Assembly: GCA_034231615.1 (NCBI GenBank)
Contig: CM067302.1
Span: 11,708,820-11,772,819 of the forward strand
Origin: Meghimatium bilineatum
Lineage: Eukaryota; Mollusca; Gastropoda; Stylommatophora; Philomycidae
Reading direction: 5' to 3'
Length of the DNA stretch: 64,000 nt
Position numbers and translations under genes: made by a program. This document shows, in pieces, positions 41,201 to 50,985 of the stretch; positions within the stretch are counted from its first letter, which is position 1; every line of letters starts with the position of its first letter. The notes beneath the pieces were generated by a model. That model ran no database searches. It was not told the DNA's origin and worked only from the letters and a program-made list of their open reading frames with translations.

Positions 41201-41982
41201 CATGTCTAGCCACATGTAAAGAAGAAAAATAATTTAAATCACTATGTTGACATTTGCTGGGCGTGGCCGTTCTGGAATGAATCGATAGTGGCCAGTATGG
41301 AATTAAGAGTGCTAATCTGCCACCTGCGATCAAACCTGGTATTGGATGGTAGCTCTATTCTAAGTCTGAAACTGGAGGTCTACTTTCATTCTCAAACTCC
41401 TCCAGATTAGAAGGATGTAGTCCAGGGAATGTGTTGCGTCAAAGTTTACAACTTGGCTGCAATATTTGTGCTTTATGGCCTTAGACATACATCTTCAGCA
41501 TAACTTGGAATACTTTGATCCTATGTGGGACAGCCAATTCCACTTCAAAAAACTCCTTAGTCGCCTCTTATGATATGCATGGCAGGTAATTGTCACTATT
41601 CTTTGCTCCTCTTTCAGGTCCCTGTAACACACATATGAAGATGGGGGTGAAATTCAACAACACAGAACAGGGAATGGATTTGTTCATGAGGACAACTGAC
41701 AGACTCACCACCCAGAGAAGTCTTGCTGAGAACTGCTGATACAGCTTCCACACCACTATCCTCATCACCAGCAAGGATGGAAGACCTGCTGATGGAAGGT
41801 ATGGTCACTGGAGACTGAACTGCTGTCACCGGTGACTCATTCTGCTGCAGCTGTTTCAAGTCTTTGTAACACTTGGAGCACATGCCATCAAAAGCCTGGG
41901 CAGCATAGAATCCACAGCCATTTCGGCAGAACATCGGAGTGGCCATCTTCTGGTTGCCATTTTCTTCCATAGACATGGCCAA
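33421..41982 (-). CDS. A20/AN1 zinc-finger protein, ZFAND5/6 type (four coding exons)
   Basis: Joining minus-strand exons 41982-41709, 39043-38867, 36579-36496 and 33569-33421 gives 684 bases, 227 residues plus stop. All junctions are phase 1 with GT/AG ends. Residues 17-41 are an A20 zinc finger (C19, C23, C35, C38 in [20 protein letters not shown] and KCYKD). Residues 92-150 are low-complexity Ser/Gly linker. Residues 168-200 are an AN1 zinc finger (ligands C168, C171, C182, C184, C189, H192, H198, C200). The protein ends [14 protein letters not shown], the usual end of animal ZFAND5/6. In vertebrates these proteins bind ubiquitin through A20 and modulate proteasome activity, NF-kB signalling or peroxisome import. 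Human ZFAND5 and ZFAND6 are about 210 residues. Invertebrates often have one ZFAND5/6 co-orthologue, so I give no single symbol. It is convergent with MESD. Confidence 0.94.
33725..33885 (-). repeat. SINE S2 copy in ZFAND intron 3
   Basis: It reads CTTCTTCTTCAGCGTTCATT, CTCAAACTCCTGCTGGATCT, AGGATGCAGTCCAGAGAATG, CCAATGGCCCGACACATCCG and TCTTCGGCGG. The triplet tail (GAA on the minus strand) marks the 3' end of the element. Confidence 0.88.
33886..34714. other. Intronic sequence without recognisable element
   Basis: A few 60-100-codon frames on both strands overlap one another and show no family signature. I see no repeat unit here. Confidence 0.4.
34715..35340 (+). mobile_element. LINE-E endonuclease fragment, degenerate
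   Basis: It reads [31 protein letters not shown], then a [14 protein letters not shown]-like segment in shifted frames, the EEP endonuclease core of LINEs often labelled craniofacial development protein 2-like. A block between the QLTR segment and the VTKSMC segment is deleted. Confidence 0.65.
35341..35985. other. Intronic AT-rich sequence with a low-copy repeat
   Basis: 35630-35740 shares GAAAC-ACGGCTGTTAGAAAC, CATTACTG-TA-TCACAT and CTAAATTTAGCATGTCTA with 41120-41215. It is a two-copy repeat of unknown type. Nothing else is seen. Confidence 0.45.
35990..36142 (+). repeat. SINE S2 copy
   Basis: It has AGACGGATGTGTCGGGCCAT, CAACGCATTTCCATTCTCTG, GACTACATCC and the tail GGGAGTTTGAGAATGAACGA with GAAGAAGAA. 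Confidence 0.88.
36245..36462 (+). repeat. 36-bp minisatellite, about 6 copies, beside ZFAND exon 3
   Basis: The unit is GGGTTAAGAGCAATTTCTGG plus TGATAGGGGATTGAAT, virtually identical across copies. Because 36 is a multiple of three, open frames of a 12-residue repeat appear on both strands; these are not genes. It lies 34 bases inside intron 3 from the exon 3 donor. Confidence 0.95.
36496..36579 (-). CDS. ZFAND5/6-like exon 3: first half of AN1
   Basis: The acceptor is CATCTGAAG. It reads [20 protein letters not shown] then CRKKVGLTG before the donor GTGAGT. NRC-x2-CRKKVGLTG is the diagnostic start of the ZFAND5/6 AN1 finger. Confidence 0.94.
36885..37660 (-). mobile_element. LINE-I-related RNase H/C-terminal fragment with internal VNTR
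   Basis: The minus strand reads pieces matching the RNase H end: [20 protein letters not shown], and a C-terminal part near 36900-37100. It is diverged from LINE-I and carries several frame breaks. The 30-bp VNTR at 37354-37473 lies within what corresponds to the IPAGNE-D segment. Confidence 0.55.
37354..37473 (+). repeat. 30-bp VNTR, 4 copies
   Basis: TATCAGCACTTTCATTCCTG with CTGATACCTG repeats four times with no changes. The frame it produces ([10 protein letters not shown] in plus, [10 protein letters not shown] in minus) is a by-product of its 30-base length. Confidence 0.95.
37690..38050 (+). repeat. 44-bp minisatellite, about 8 copies
   Basis: TTTCTGGTATTGCTTTCACC, TCTACATCGCAGTTGCTGCA and GAAC repeat every 44 bases. 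Copies differ mainly at GGTATTG, GGTACTG or GGTACCG. Since 44 is not a multiple of three, all three frames stay open; none is a gene. Confidence 0.95.
38196..38285. repeat. (AT)n microsatellite
   Basis: An uninterrupted AT dinucleotide run of about 85 bases in ZFAND intron 2. Confidence 0.97.
38365..38620 (-). repeat. SINE S1 copy, reverse, diverged
   Basis: CAGCAGGATGCAGTCAGGAG, CATGGCTTCAAGGTCAC, CCCTATATGGGATGGAACAG, CCTCCTTAGT and CCTTTCAGGCC follow the reversed S1 order. Confidence 0.75.
38635..38795 (-). repeat. SINE S2 copy, reverse
   Basis: It reads CATTCTCAAACTCTCAATGG, AGAACAATGGTCCTGCTAGA and TTTGCGCAAATGACCAGACA. It ends about 70 bases from ZFAND exon 2. Confidence 0.82.
38867..39043 (-). 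CDS. ZFAND5/6-like exon 2: linker
   Basis: The acceptor is TTTGATCAG. It reads [40 protein letters not shown] and ends before the donor GTGAGC. It has low sequence conservation, but phase and position fit the linker of the family. Confidence 0.88.
39044..39640. other. ZFAND intron 1 sequence without recognised element
   Basis: No tandem repeat, SINE or coding homology recognised; a 66-codon chance frame at 39150-39350 has no support. Confidence 0.4.
39648..40155 (+). mobile_element. TTAA-flanked MITE, family M2, copy 2 (508 bp)
   Basis: It has TTAA at 39644-39647 and 40156-40159, with ends CACTTTGCTCACCAG and TTGGTCAGGAAAGTG identical to copy 1. The interior aligns along its whole length with 4927-5398, plus an insertion of about 35 bases. 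Confidence 0.9.
40305..40465 (-). repeat. SINE S2 copy, reverse (good reference copy)
   Basis: It reads TTCTTCTTCAGCGTTCATTC, TCAAACTCCCAATGGATCTC, AGGATGTAGTCCAGAGAATG, GAAATGCGTTGTGTTGCCG, CACATCTGTCTTCGGCGG. Confidence 0.9.
40590..40895 (+). mobile_element. LINE-C tail fragment
   Basis: Across frame breaks it reads [34 protein letters not shown] and [10 protein letters not shown], parallel to the copy at 63240-63640. Confidence 0.75.
41385..41650 (-). repeat. SINE S1 copy, reverse, diverged
   Basis: CATTCTCAAACTCCTCCAGA, AGGATGTAGTCCAGGGAATG, ATGTGGGACAGCCAATTCCA, CTCCTTAGTCGCCTCTTATG and TTCTTTGCTCCTCTTTCAGG give the full reversed S1 order. It ends about 60 bases before ZFAND exon 1. 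Confidence 0.82.
41709..41982 (-). CDS. ZFAND5/6-like exon 1: A20 finger
   Basis: It starts [20 protein letters not shown] and ends in SKTSLGG before the donor GTGAGT (read on the minus strand). Two alternative in-frame ATGs follow closely (residues 3 or 5, and 13). Any 5' UTR exon upstream could not be identified. Confidence 0.92.
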
Positions 41983-42047
41983 TGTCCTTTAAGCTCTAAT
42001 AATAAACATAGAAACTGATATTAACATGAGATTAAAATAGATATTAA

Positions 42048-42250
42048 CCCCTTAGCTGCGGAGGTATCCATAAGGATACGATGAAGGGTTGCCACCATTT
42101 TGCTGAGATCTTCATCTTAATTTCCCAGGGAAGCATGTATTATAAGCTTCTATACAGATTTTTTCCACTGGAAGCTAAGAAGAGGAGGATATCTGCATAA
42201 TGGCTGTGACTTTTCATCGTATCCTTAAGAATAGGTCCGCAGCTAAGGGG
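42048..42250. mobile_element. piggyBac-like MITE, family M1 (203 bp)
   Basis: It has TTAA on both sides (42044-42047, 42251-42254) and perfect 15-base ends, CCCCTTAGCTGCGGA and TCCGCAGCTAAGGGG. Inside these a second inverted pair, AAGGATACGATGAA and TTCATCGTATCCTT, extends the arms. It is non-coding. It lies just upstream of the ZFAND start codon, possibly in the 5' UTR or promoter. Confidence 0.92.
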
Positions 42251-42294
42251 TTAATATGAACTCAAATTTAAAAAATTTACATTGAGATAGATTT

Positions 42295-42440
42295 ATGTAT
42301 GAGGCCTTACATCACACACACAAGGCCTCACATCACACACACAAGACCTATCATCACACACAAAACCTCATATCACAAATAAAACCTTACATCACACAAG
42401 ACTTCATATGACACACATACAAGATCTATCACACACATAG
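42295..42440 (+). repeat. Degenerate CACACA/CATCACA-type tandem repeat
   Basis: Variants of AAGGCCTCACATCACACACA recur every 20-25 bases. Confidence 0.65.
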
Positions 42441-42549
42441 GATCTAAGAATCTATTGTCTTCTTTGATAGGACTACGCACTTGATAGTACTTATGTGTAC
42501 AATCAAGTTATTTTATACTTTTTGCCAATGAATCTTTATCATCACTTTA

Positions 42550-43110
42550 TGATTATTTTCAATATCTTGGACACATAATCACAAATGATGACAAACGTGA
42601 AACAGAAGTTTACGGAAATATATGATATCGGCTAGTTAAAAGTGTAAACAGTGTGCTATTTATAACACAGTGAGGACTTCTTTACTTTTACCCAGAAACA
42701 TGGACAATAAACAGTTAGAAGACAGAATTGATACCTTTGAGATGTGAATATATAGAAGAATAGGGAGAACATCATGGGAAGAGAAGAAAACAAAGAAAGA
42801 GGTTCTAACAACACTTAATATGAAGAAAGAATTATTAAAGGAAATAAAGATCAAGCAAATAAAATATTTTGAACACATTGATTTGAAAGACATGACACTT
42901 TGTTGAAGACCTTACTTGAGGATAAAGTTAAAGGGAGGCGAGCAAGAGGTAGAAAGAGATACAAGTGAGAGAGTAACATCACAAGATGGACAGGTTACAG
43001 TCTTGCAGAGTGAAACACCAAGACAAGAGACAGGGGATGTTGAAGGTCTGTTGTAGCCAAAGTTCGTTGCAGAGTCAGCACTTGACAAATAGTTTTGACT
43101 TGAAACCAAG
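42550..43110 (+). mobile_element. LINE-A tail, degenerate
   Basis: It reads YLGHIITNDDKRETEV, NRQLEDRIDTFEM, YRRIGRTSWEEKKTKKEVLT and NMKKELLKEIKIKQIKYFEH with frameshifts, matching 1200-1790. The RT catalytic part is missing. Confidence 0.85.
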
Positions 43111-44290
43111 AACCTCAGTATAGAGGTAGATGATGCCAAAGTGACATAAATGCATATTATTATTATACCTTATATAAGTATATTCAATTAACTGTTACAA
43201 TGGGACACTTTTCAACTTGATTTTTCTGATTTCTTTAGCACTCACTCCCATCGCATCTTTAGGACTGCCTTTTCAAATGGGAACCAACTATTTGATAATT
43301 TGGCACCACTCTGCATTTGTATGATTAGGCCTACCTGGGCTACCATTTTGGCTATGACTTTTCCTTCAATATTCAGTTATTAGATCATCATTCATATTCA
43401 TAGTATGAATCATACATATATTACAGTCACACTTGACTCACGGTCACACCTAATCCAAGTTGAATAACAACACTTCACTCTACAGTGAGACTACAGCTAC
43501 ACCAACACATCATAACAAACAAGAGAATTACCTCCCTGCAGTGCCACTAACGGCCCAGGTTCCGACCCAAGGTGTTGAGAAGAACACACCAGACAGATTC
43601 CTTGTCCTTTCAAAAGTTCATGTACTCTATTGTTGGACTCATGCCCTGTGTGCTAACGCAAGCAGGAAACAGCCACTGCCAAATGTTGGCTGGCACAACT
43701 CACGTCACAACCAAGAAGATCCGAGACTTCAAGCTAAAACGAACATTACAACAAATGAATATAAATAGACTTTGAACAATTGAAATGGAAATATTACAAT
43801 GATTTATGGGGATAGTATCAGTTCACACATATGTAATCCTCATTGTAAACACGCTCGAAATACTGTAACAAAACTAAAAACGATCGTCAATCGCCATTTA
43901 TCTTCCTGCTCCATACAATATGGCTGCAGGTGGAATAAAGATGTCGGACATTTCCGGTTACTTTTACCAAGTTGTTTGAAACTTTCCGTGTTGTAACCAA
44001 AAATATGTGTTTCGTCGAAACCATATAAATGAACAGTCAATATATATTTACAATTCTCAACTGAAATTACTATAAACTGCGTGCTTACGTGGATAGATAG
44101 TCAGTCACCCTGTCACTATTTCCGATTATCTCAATCACATGATGCAAACAAGTCTTTTCATTGGTGGACAAATAGTGACTTGTCGATCAGATTTACCTCC
44201 CTCACATGTAAAGGGATCCAATTTTGTTATTTCTTCTTTTGCGTGTGTTCTCGCACTCCTGCAGATCAACATTATGTAATCTGGAGAACA
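43111..44290. other. Intergenic or 5' flanking region of the ZFAND gene
   Basis: No known element. Frames at 43460-43768 (plus) and 44040-43840 (minus) are open but have no recognisable family. A non-coding first exon of the ZFAND gene could lie here, but I see no decisive splice or promoter signal. Confidence 0.35.
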
Positions 44291-44799
44291 TAGTGCGTCG
44301 TGTCATTGTTGACAGCTGTCCTGGGGGGGGGGATCCTCTACCAGGCGCGTCCACAGGTTGCGGATGGTGGAACGGTCACCAGATACGGTAGCTATCCTCC
44401 ATATCAGGTGGTTGCCCGCGTTATAAACCAGATCTCTGATAAGCCAGATCTTTGTTGTTACCTCTAATTTTTTATGGTAGTGCGTCCTTATATAACCTAA
44501 TTGGACTTTGCTGTCCGCTGGTTGAAAGGTGCGCCTCTTCAAAAGAGAGGTAAACTCATTAACTACCTACCTACCAGATCTCTGGACGAATAGGCCTAAG
44601 CTGTCGCTGACAAACTGGCGATGTTGCCCACCAGGACGGGGTGGGATATCAGGTGGCATTGCACGTGCTAATATTTTACCAGCTATTGATACCAACGATA
44701 TCCCTCGGTGGTTGTCACATGACTGTTTATTTCCCTTGCTTTTATATATGTGGGGTATCTTTTAGGTTTTGATACAGGATTCCTGAGCTTTAGCACGTA

Positions 44800-46640
44800 A
44801 CAAAGATCTTGGTAAGCTTCTGGACAAGTACCTCTCCTCATATCTTGTAGATGTCTGCTGGGATGGTATCCATACCAGGTGCCTTTCCATGTGACGTTTG
44901 TCCAATGGCAGTCTGTACATCTTGATTTGTTTATGGTATGTTAAGCTCTTTTCTTATGTTGCATTGTGGCATGTGATTTATTGCTTCTTGGCTGTTGACT
45001 AATTCAAAACTACTTCAAAATGTTGTGCCCATCGGTCTATGATATGGGGGTTTTTTATATTAATAGGGCTAACTCATCTTCGTCAAGCAAGGGCATTGAT
45101 CCTGCAGAACTTGGGCGGCATATTGTTCTAAATGCATCGTAGAATTGCATGTAGTCCCTACTGTTTGCGAAATTCCTGATCTCCTTGGCTTTTTGTTTTT
45201 GTTGCAACCACTTATCATGCGCATCTCTTAATTTCCGTTGGCAAGTGCTGCGGGCTCTGATGTATATTACCTTTTTTAAGGTGAAGAGGGATCACCTTGA
45301 AGATATCTGAAGGCACTGTTCTTTTCCTCTAGTAGAGTGGTAATTTCTATGTTATTGTCATCGAGCCAGTGTTGGATTTTGTGCTTCTTCAGACCTTTAT
45401 TGTCCTTAGCTGTAGCATAAAAGATGTTTGAGAAGGATGCCCATATATGCTCAACGTTAAGATCTTCCAGGTTTAAGTCTTTTAGTCTTATGTCCATGTC
45501 CTGGGGAGGCTCGTTACCGTGCTGAGGGTTTTTATTTTTTTCCAGTGCCCAATCGTTTCATTACTGTATATCCTTGTGGACGCCTCTGTGGCATGATTAA
45601 AAAGTTTATTTTGGACACTATCAGTCTGTGGTAAATCCAGCATTCTGCACCACACATGGCTTTAGTTATACGTTGGTCTCTCATACCCCTCTTCCTGGTG
45701 ATCACATAATCTATCAGGTGCCACTGTTTAGAGCATGGATACATCCACACTGTCTTTTTGCGTGTAGGCATACGAAAGACTGAGGTGGTGATAGTAACAT
45801 CATGAGTGAAACACAGTATCAGGAGGCGTAACGCATTGCTATTGCATTTACATATGATTTCATTTCAGGACTGATAATCATTTCCAACTCTTACGTTGAT
45901 ATCACCAAGAACTATACGTTTGTCTGATTTTAGCGTAGCTGATATCCCTGCATCAAATTTCTAATAGAATTTGTATTTTTCTTGATATTGGTTTGTCATT
46001 GTCGGAGCATAAATGCTAATTAAGGTTGTAAACTTCTTCTTTCCCACTTGTATGTGTAGTGTCATAAGACGGTCGCTTAGTTTCCGGGTAGGACTTGGGA
46101 GCCTTTGTACAAGGTCGGCTCTAACTGCAAATCAAACTACTGATTCCCGTCGCTCGGAGCTTGTGCGACCACTAAAAAATGTGTACACTCCTCCTCTTTC
46201 TGTTAACTGGCCTTCATCCGGTAATCTCATTTCGCTCAGTGTCACAATATCGAGCTTGTATCTGGCCATTTAATTTGCAACTAGCGCTGTTCTTCCTTCT
46301 GGTCTGTTTGCAGATGTTATATCTGTGACATTCCACTTTCCCACTAATAGAGGTTTCGTAATCTTATTTGTATTTCGACCGCAGTGGTTAGGCACCCGCC
46401 AGCCGCGGTATGCTGGCCAGATTAAGTTAGGCGATTTTAGGGCACATTTTCTAGCTCCTTCCCCATGCATGGAGGTTAGCAGAGCTATCCTGAATAGGCT
46501 GCTCAGTCGATCAGAGGGCTGCCAAATCCTATTTCTGCCTTGAGTTTAAACAGGAAGCGACCCTTTACCACGATTCACCAACGTGCAGGGTTGTGACTGC
46601 AGCATGAGTATTTCACACTTTCTGGTTCGCCACTTCCCCA
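44800..46640 (-). mobile_element. LINE-E 5' half: EEP endonuclease to start of RT
   Basis: The minus strand, crossing several breaks, reads RPEGRTALVAN, RYKLDIVTLSEMRLPDEGQL, a VLGDINVRVG block, CSKQWHLIDYVITRKRGMRD, GAECWIYHRLIVSKI, and further on QTAIGQTSHGKAPGMDTIPA, the lead-in to the RT domain. This is the endonuclease and linker of a CFDP2-like LINE. The RT and tail are absent, so it is 3'-deleted rather than 5'-truncated, unlike most copies here. Confidence 0.75.
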
Positions 46641-46744
46641 TTGCCACATAACTTGTGTGAGTTGATAATGATTGTTGATAATAGTTAAGTAATGACTAGC
46701 ACTGAATTTTGTTTAAAGTGTGGAGGATTTGCGTCATTCGTCGA

Positions 46745-46775
46745 CCACACACACACACTCTCTCTCTCTCTCTTC
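46745..46775. repeat. (AC)n-(TC)n microsatellite
   Basis: An ACACAC run passes directly into TCTCTC. Confidence 0.9.
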
Positions 46776-46859
46776 CTGATCCATCAAGTAGCATATCCTG
46801 AACGGGACGTAGCAATCATCATGTTTTGTTATTCACTTTCTCAGTGATTTGTTCTTAGT

Positions 46860-47115
46860 TAGTTATGTGACATATTCTTTCCAGAACATAGTATTTGCAG
46901 TTGATGTCCTGAACCTGACTTTATCCTGAGCCAATCTTGCTGCCTCCTCCAATGATGTCTTCATAAAGTCTTTGATGTCATATGTCCATCTCCTTCTAGG
47001 TCTACCTTTTCTTCTACTTCCAGGAATTCTGCCATCTAATATGCATCTTTCCATGCCATTGTGTATTTTTATATGTCCGAAATATTTAAGTTTCCTATGT
47101 AATATTGTATTCACA
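46860..47115 (-). mobile_element. LINE-F tail, reverse
   Basis: The minus strand reads LKYFGHIKIHNGMERCILDG, GSRRKGRPRRRWTYDIKDF and TMFWKEYVT, the same end as 54450-54625 and 60715-61125. Confidence 0.82.
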
Positions 47116-47564
47116 AATCAACCTTCTATATTCAGCATATTAAAAACCTCACTGTTCCTTATCGTTTCTTCGATTTTTCTTAGTGACCCGAATTCCTCAT
47201 CAATTATTCAATAGGGCCTATACAATTCTAAAGTAATATACAATCAATATAACATAAGACATAGATCTATATTACAATTAACCAACATGTTTTATAATTG
47301 TTGAAAGTATACAGTTCTGAGGACCCATCAGAATCATTATCCAAAAGTAACACTATTTGACTTTTCCCGTAATTTTTCTTGGTCATTCACGTTGTGTATA
47401 CTTTGTGCCGAAAACCAATAAATTTCACGGAAAAAGCGTCACTTTTGAAGAATGATTCCCAAAGAGATCACATGATTGTTTAATTGGCGAGGTAATAAAT
47501 GAACAGCCATAAAATCTAACCGCTTAAAAGATGAAATACGCCATACATACATATATACATACAT

Positions 47565-47614
47565 TAAATATATATATATATATATATATATATTAGGCCA
47601 CGCACGCGCGCGCG

Positions 47615-47649
<35 letters not shown>

Positions 47650-47672
47650 GGAAAGAGAAAGAGAGATAGTCA
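47565..47672. repeat. Compound microsatellite (AT)n, (GC/AC)n, (GA)n
   Basis: AT run at 47568-47592, alternating CGCGCACACA at about 47603-47624, then GA to about 47672. Confidence 0.92.
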
Positions 47673-47689
47673 ACAGAGACGTACCATGG

Positions 47690-48720
47690 GAAACTCTAGA
47701 AATGTATTGCACCAAAGGACAATTGTTAGAAAGTATAAGAGCTTTGTATTAGAACTGTCAATACGTGGTAAAAACATCAGATGGGTATTACAGACGCATT
47801 TGAGACAAAAAACGGGAATGCGCAGGGTTTCGTGCTCTCACCCTTGCTTTTCAATATATACATAGACAGAATAATAAAAGAGGCAAAAAGTTCAGAGGGC
47901 AGCATCACAGACTCAGAACAAGATGACTCAGAGCAACTAAACAATGAACTAAATGAACTGCTTTTTATAGACGATCAGAGACTTATATACGAAAACGAAG
48001 AAGAACTACAAAATCATGTTAACTCACTATCTGCAACATGTAGAAAATACAACATGAAGATCAATACACAAAAGACAGAAACTATGAAAATATGTAACAA
48101 AAAAGTAAAAAAAAAAGTATCGGAGTTCAGATATCTAGATATTATTTCTACAGAAAATGGAAGCCTTGATAGAGAGATAGAGACGAGATGTCAAAAGACA
48201 CATGCAGTAACATACTAACTGTCACAACTACTTCTTCATCCCAAGATCGAGATATAAATTACAAGACAAATGATTTACAGTATGTTCTACCAACACTGTG
48301 CTACCAGTGCCAAACCTGGTCTCTCTCATCTTCACATTACAGAAATACAGTGATATGGAAGATGAAATGATTGAGGAAAGCTGCAGGGTCACTCGGCTCG
48401 ATAGATTATGAAATGAAGACATCAGGGAAATAATAGGCATAACATCTTGCACAGAGTACATAGAACGCAAGCAGATCAAGTGGTTTGGCCACATTATGAG
48501 AATGCATCACGTCAAAGTTGCCCGCAAATGCATACAACCAAATGAGATCAGGGTACAAAGCCAGAGGAAGACCACGGAAAAGATGGATAGGAAACATCAG
48601 GGACATCCTTGAACAAACACGGTCATAGCAGAGCCGACATATCTGGCCTTGGAACACAAGCTCGAGCTCCAATCACCCCTACGCTTAACGGCAAGAGTGG
48701 ATACCAAACCACCTGGGGAA
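47690..48720 (+). mobile_element. LINE-C fragment: RT and tail
   Basis: It reads GNAQGFVLSPLLFNIYIDRI, then FIDDQRLIYENEEELQNHVN (a degraded YADD block, here FIDD), NMKINTQKTETM, VSEFRYLD, and after frameshifts QIKWFGHIMRM and a KPEEDHGK segment. The catalytic motif is mutated and the copy is dead. Confidence 0.8.
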
Positions 48721-48734
48721 AGAGAATAGATAAG

Positions 48735-48754
48735 AGAGAGATAGAGATAGATAT

Positions 48755-48845
<91 letters not shown>
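48735..48845. repeat. (GATA)n-(GA)n microsatellite
   Basis: About 13 AGAT units followed by a pure GA run of about 45 bases, next to the LINE-C tail. Confidence 0.95.
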
Positions 48846-48846
<1 letters not shown>

Positions 48847-49800
48847 GGGCTTTTCTAAGCTTTTTTAATATTCGGAACTGGGATTTTTCATAATGTTGAT
48901 TGGTAACTATTGTCTAGTCATTCATCCCGGGGTCAAAACAGGAAGTAAGCTTCAAGCAGACGATCGGCTGTGTACATACTAAAATCTCTATAAATAAACC
49001 CAGTAGTTGGCAACAATTTGAAGATTTAATATTTATTAGGTGACAATCACTGTTAATGCGACATCGCACGCATTTCACTGCTCTTAGTTTTAACGAGTGC
49101 AATATCGATAAAATGCAATAGCTGTTTTTCGGAGACTTGGCTCTATTCATTATTCTGATTCTCTTGGTGAGTAGGAGGCCCCTACTAGTAGTAGTAGTTA
49201 GTTGTCATTTTGTTAACTTAAAATTAATCTTAATTTGTAGGCCAAGGCCCTGAACTTGTTAGTTTAATCGTTATAGACTTGAATAAACATAGGCATAGAC
49301 ACCTTATAATCATCAAGCACTGACGCCGCAACGAAGGTTGGCTCCAACAGACCTCCAACATTCAGTCTCTTGTTTTGAACAGTTACTAGTTAGTTTTGGT
49401 GATCTTTACCCAATGATGTATCGGTATCTCGGTGCAACTACGGATCAGCTCATCACTGTGACCTTTGTTCTAGTTTCGAGGTATTACCTAACCTTTGCAG
49501 TGTATTTGCAGAAATTTTAATTAAAGTTAAAGTATGTTATTTGAAACGGAATACTAATTGGTATTAGCATTTAGATTAGGGAGGGGAGTAAGGGCTTAGG
49601 ATCAGTTATAACTTTAAAAAATGAATTGAATGTGTTATAAAAGTTATAATTTTAAATGTGCTTGATATCCTTTGCGTTTGAAGATGTGATGTCACGGCAG
49701 CCATTAATTTTATATGGCAACCATTAATTTCATTGGTGTTACACAGAAATCCGTGATGTCTGGTAGTTAAAAATGTAAACATTGTGTGCTAATAGCACAG
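48846..49800. other. Intergenic sequence without recognised element
   Basis: Short chance frames only. 49330-49350 shares CGCAACGAAGGTTGGCTCCA with the LINE-A tail (about 1742-1760) reversed, so a LINE-A end may be buried at about 49300-49370. Confidence 0.4.
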
Positions 49801-49809
49801 TAAAGAGTT

Positions 49810-50085
49810 GATCCGTAGTTTTACCGGTATCTCTACCTACCTCTTACTCGCATCGCTTTGACTTTACCCTCAAGTTATGTCTTCAACAAGGTGTCATATC
49901 TTTTAATGTTTCCAAAATATTTTATGTGTTTGAACTTTATTTATTTTAATAATTCATTCTTCATATTATGTTCACTTTCTGCTAAAAGAACAGTCTCATC
50001 TGCATATCTGAGGTTGTTTATTATTTTACCACTGATCTCGAGTCCTGACATTCCTTCTATAGAGATATTCTTTTGATCTCTAATA
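49810..50085 (-). mobile_element. LINE-A fragment with internal deletion, reverse
   Basis: The minus strand starts in the RT catalytic block (NNLRYADETVLLAESEHN) and jumps after about 20 residues to the KKNELL-IK-KHIKYF tail. About 500 bases of the element are missing between them. TACCTCTTACTCGCATC at the left is the tail RARGR segment. Confidence 0.72.
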
Positions 50086-50105
50086 ACTAATATATATGGG
50101 CTTGT

Positions 50106-50268
50106 TATTTATCTATTATCATATGGGGCCTACTATGATAATTTAATTTATATTATCATAGTAGGCCCCATATGATAATTCATTTGTTAACATATCATAT
50201 TCAGGACGTAGCCATCAACCCAGCATTTTTTGGCAGTAGTGATTTTTCATATGATAATAGATAAATAA
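50106..50268. repeat. Nested palindromes
   Basis: The inner pair, ATTATCATATGGGGCCTACT and AGTAGGCCCCATATGATAAT with ATGATAAT continuation, forms a near-perfect hairpin at 50117-50180. The outer pair, TTATTTATCTATTATCATAT (about 50107) and ATATGATAATAGATAAATAA (about 50248), encloses it. Confidence 0.85.
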
Positions 50269-50394
50269 TAACTGCACAGGCCTAGGTCTATATTTATTCA
50301 TGTCTATAACATTTAAGCTATTGTAGTGTATAATAATAGTAGAACAAGTGCAGGACTTACAAAGTGGTTTGCAGTAACATCAGATCTTCAAAGA

Positions 50395-50540
50395 CTGATG
50401 TTTCAGGCCATTGGCACAAATAAAATGGTGACATGACGCATTTCAATTCTCAGAACTATATCCTGCTAAAAATCTAGTAAGACCATTGCCTGCTACAAGA
50501 GAGATCCAGCGGGAGTTTGAGAATGAACGGCGTAGAAAAA
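50395..50540 (+). repeat. SINE S2 copy
   Basis: It has GACTGATGTTTCAGGCCATT, GACGCATTTCAATTCTCAGA, AGTAAGACCATTGCCTGCTA and the tail GGGAGTTTGAGAATGAACGG. Confidence 0.85.
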
Positions 50541-50549
50541 AAAGTAACA

Positions 50550-50985
50550 TCAGACAAGGATATGGCGTATCTGCACAATTGTTGTTTCTGATTTATTTGG
50601 ATAATATTACCAAAACAGTTCAAGTGGAGAGCTGTAAGATCACATAAACCTACTGAGTGAAAGTTGCCTCAATTGCAACATGAAGATCAAGACATAGAAA
50701 AAAAAACCAGAAGTAAAGTCTATATGCAGAGAACCAAATACAATCAACATAAAGACAAATGATAAATTACTAGAACAAGTGCAGGAATTTAAATATCTTA
50801 GGAGCATTTTACAGATGACGGAAGAATGGACAGAGAGCTTGAGACAAGAATTTAAAAAGCCAACTATGTAGATTATAAACGTACACCAATTTTGAAATAC
50901 AAAGCTAACCTGATGGAAACCAAAAGGCAAATTATAAATTCAATCTTCATACAAACATTGTCTTATCAATGTAAGACATAGGGTG
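50550..50985 (+). mobile_element. LINE-C RT fragment, degenerate
   Basis: Read in pieces: FIWIILPK, LQHEDQDIEKK-type, FTDDGRMDRELETRI, ANLMETKRQIINSIFIQTLS and YQCKT. It matches the RT thumb region of the LINE-C copies. Confidence 0.6.
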
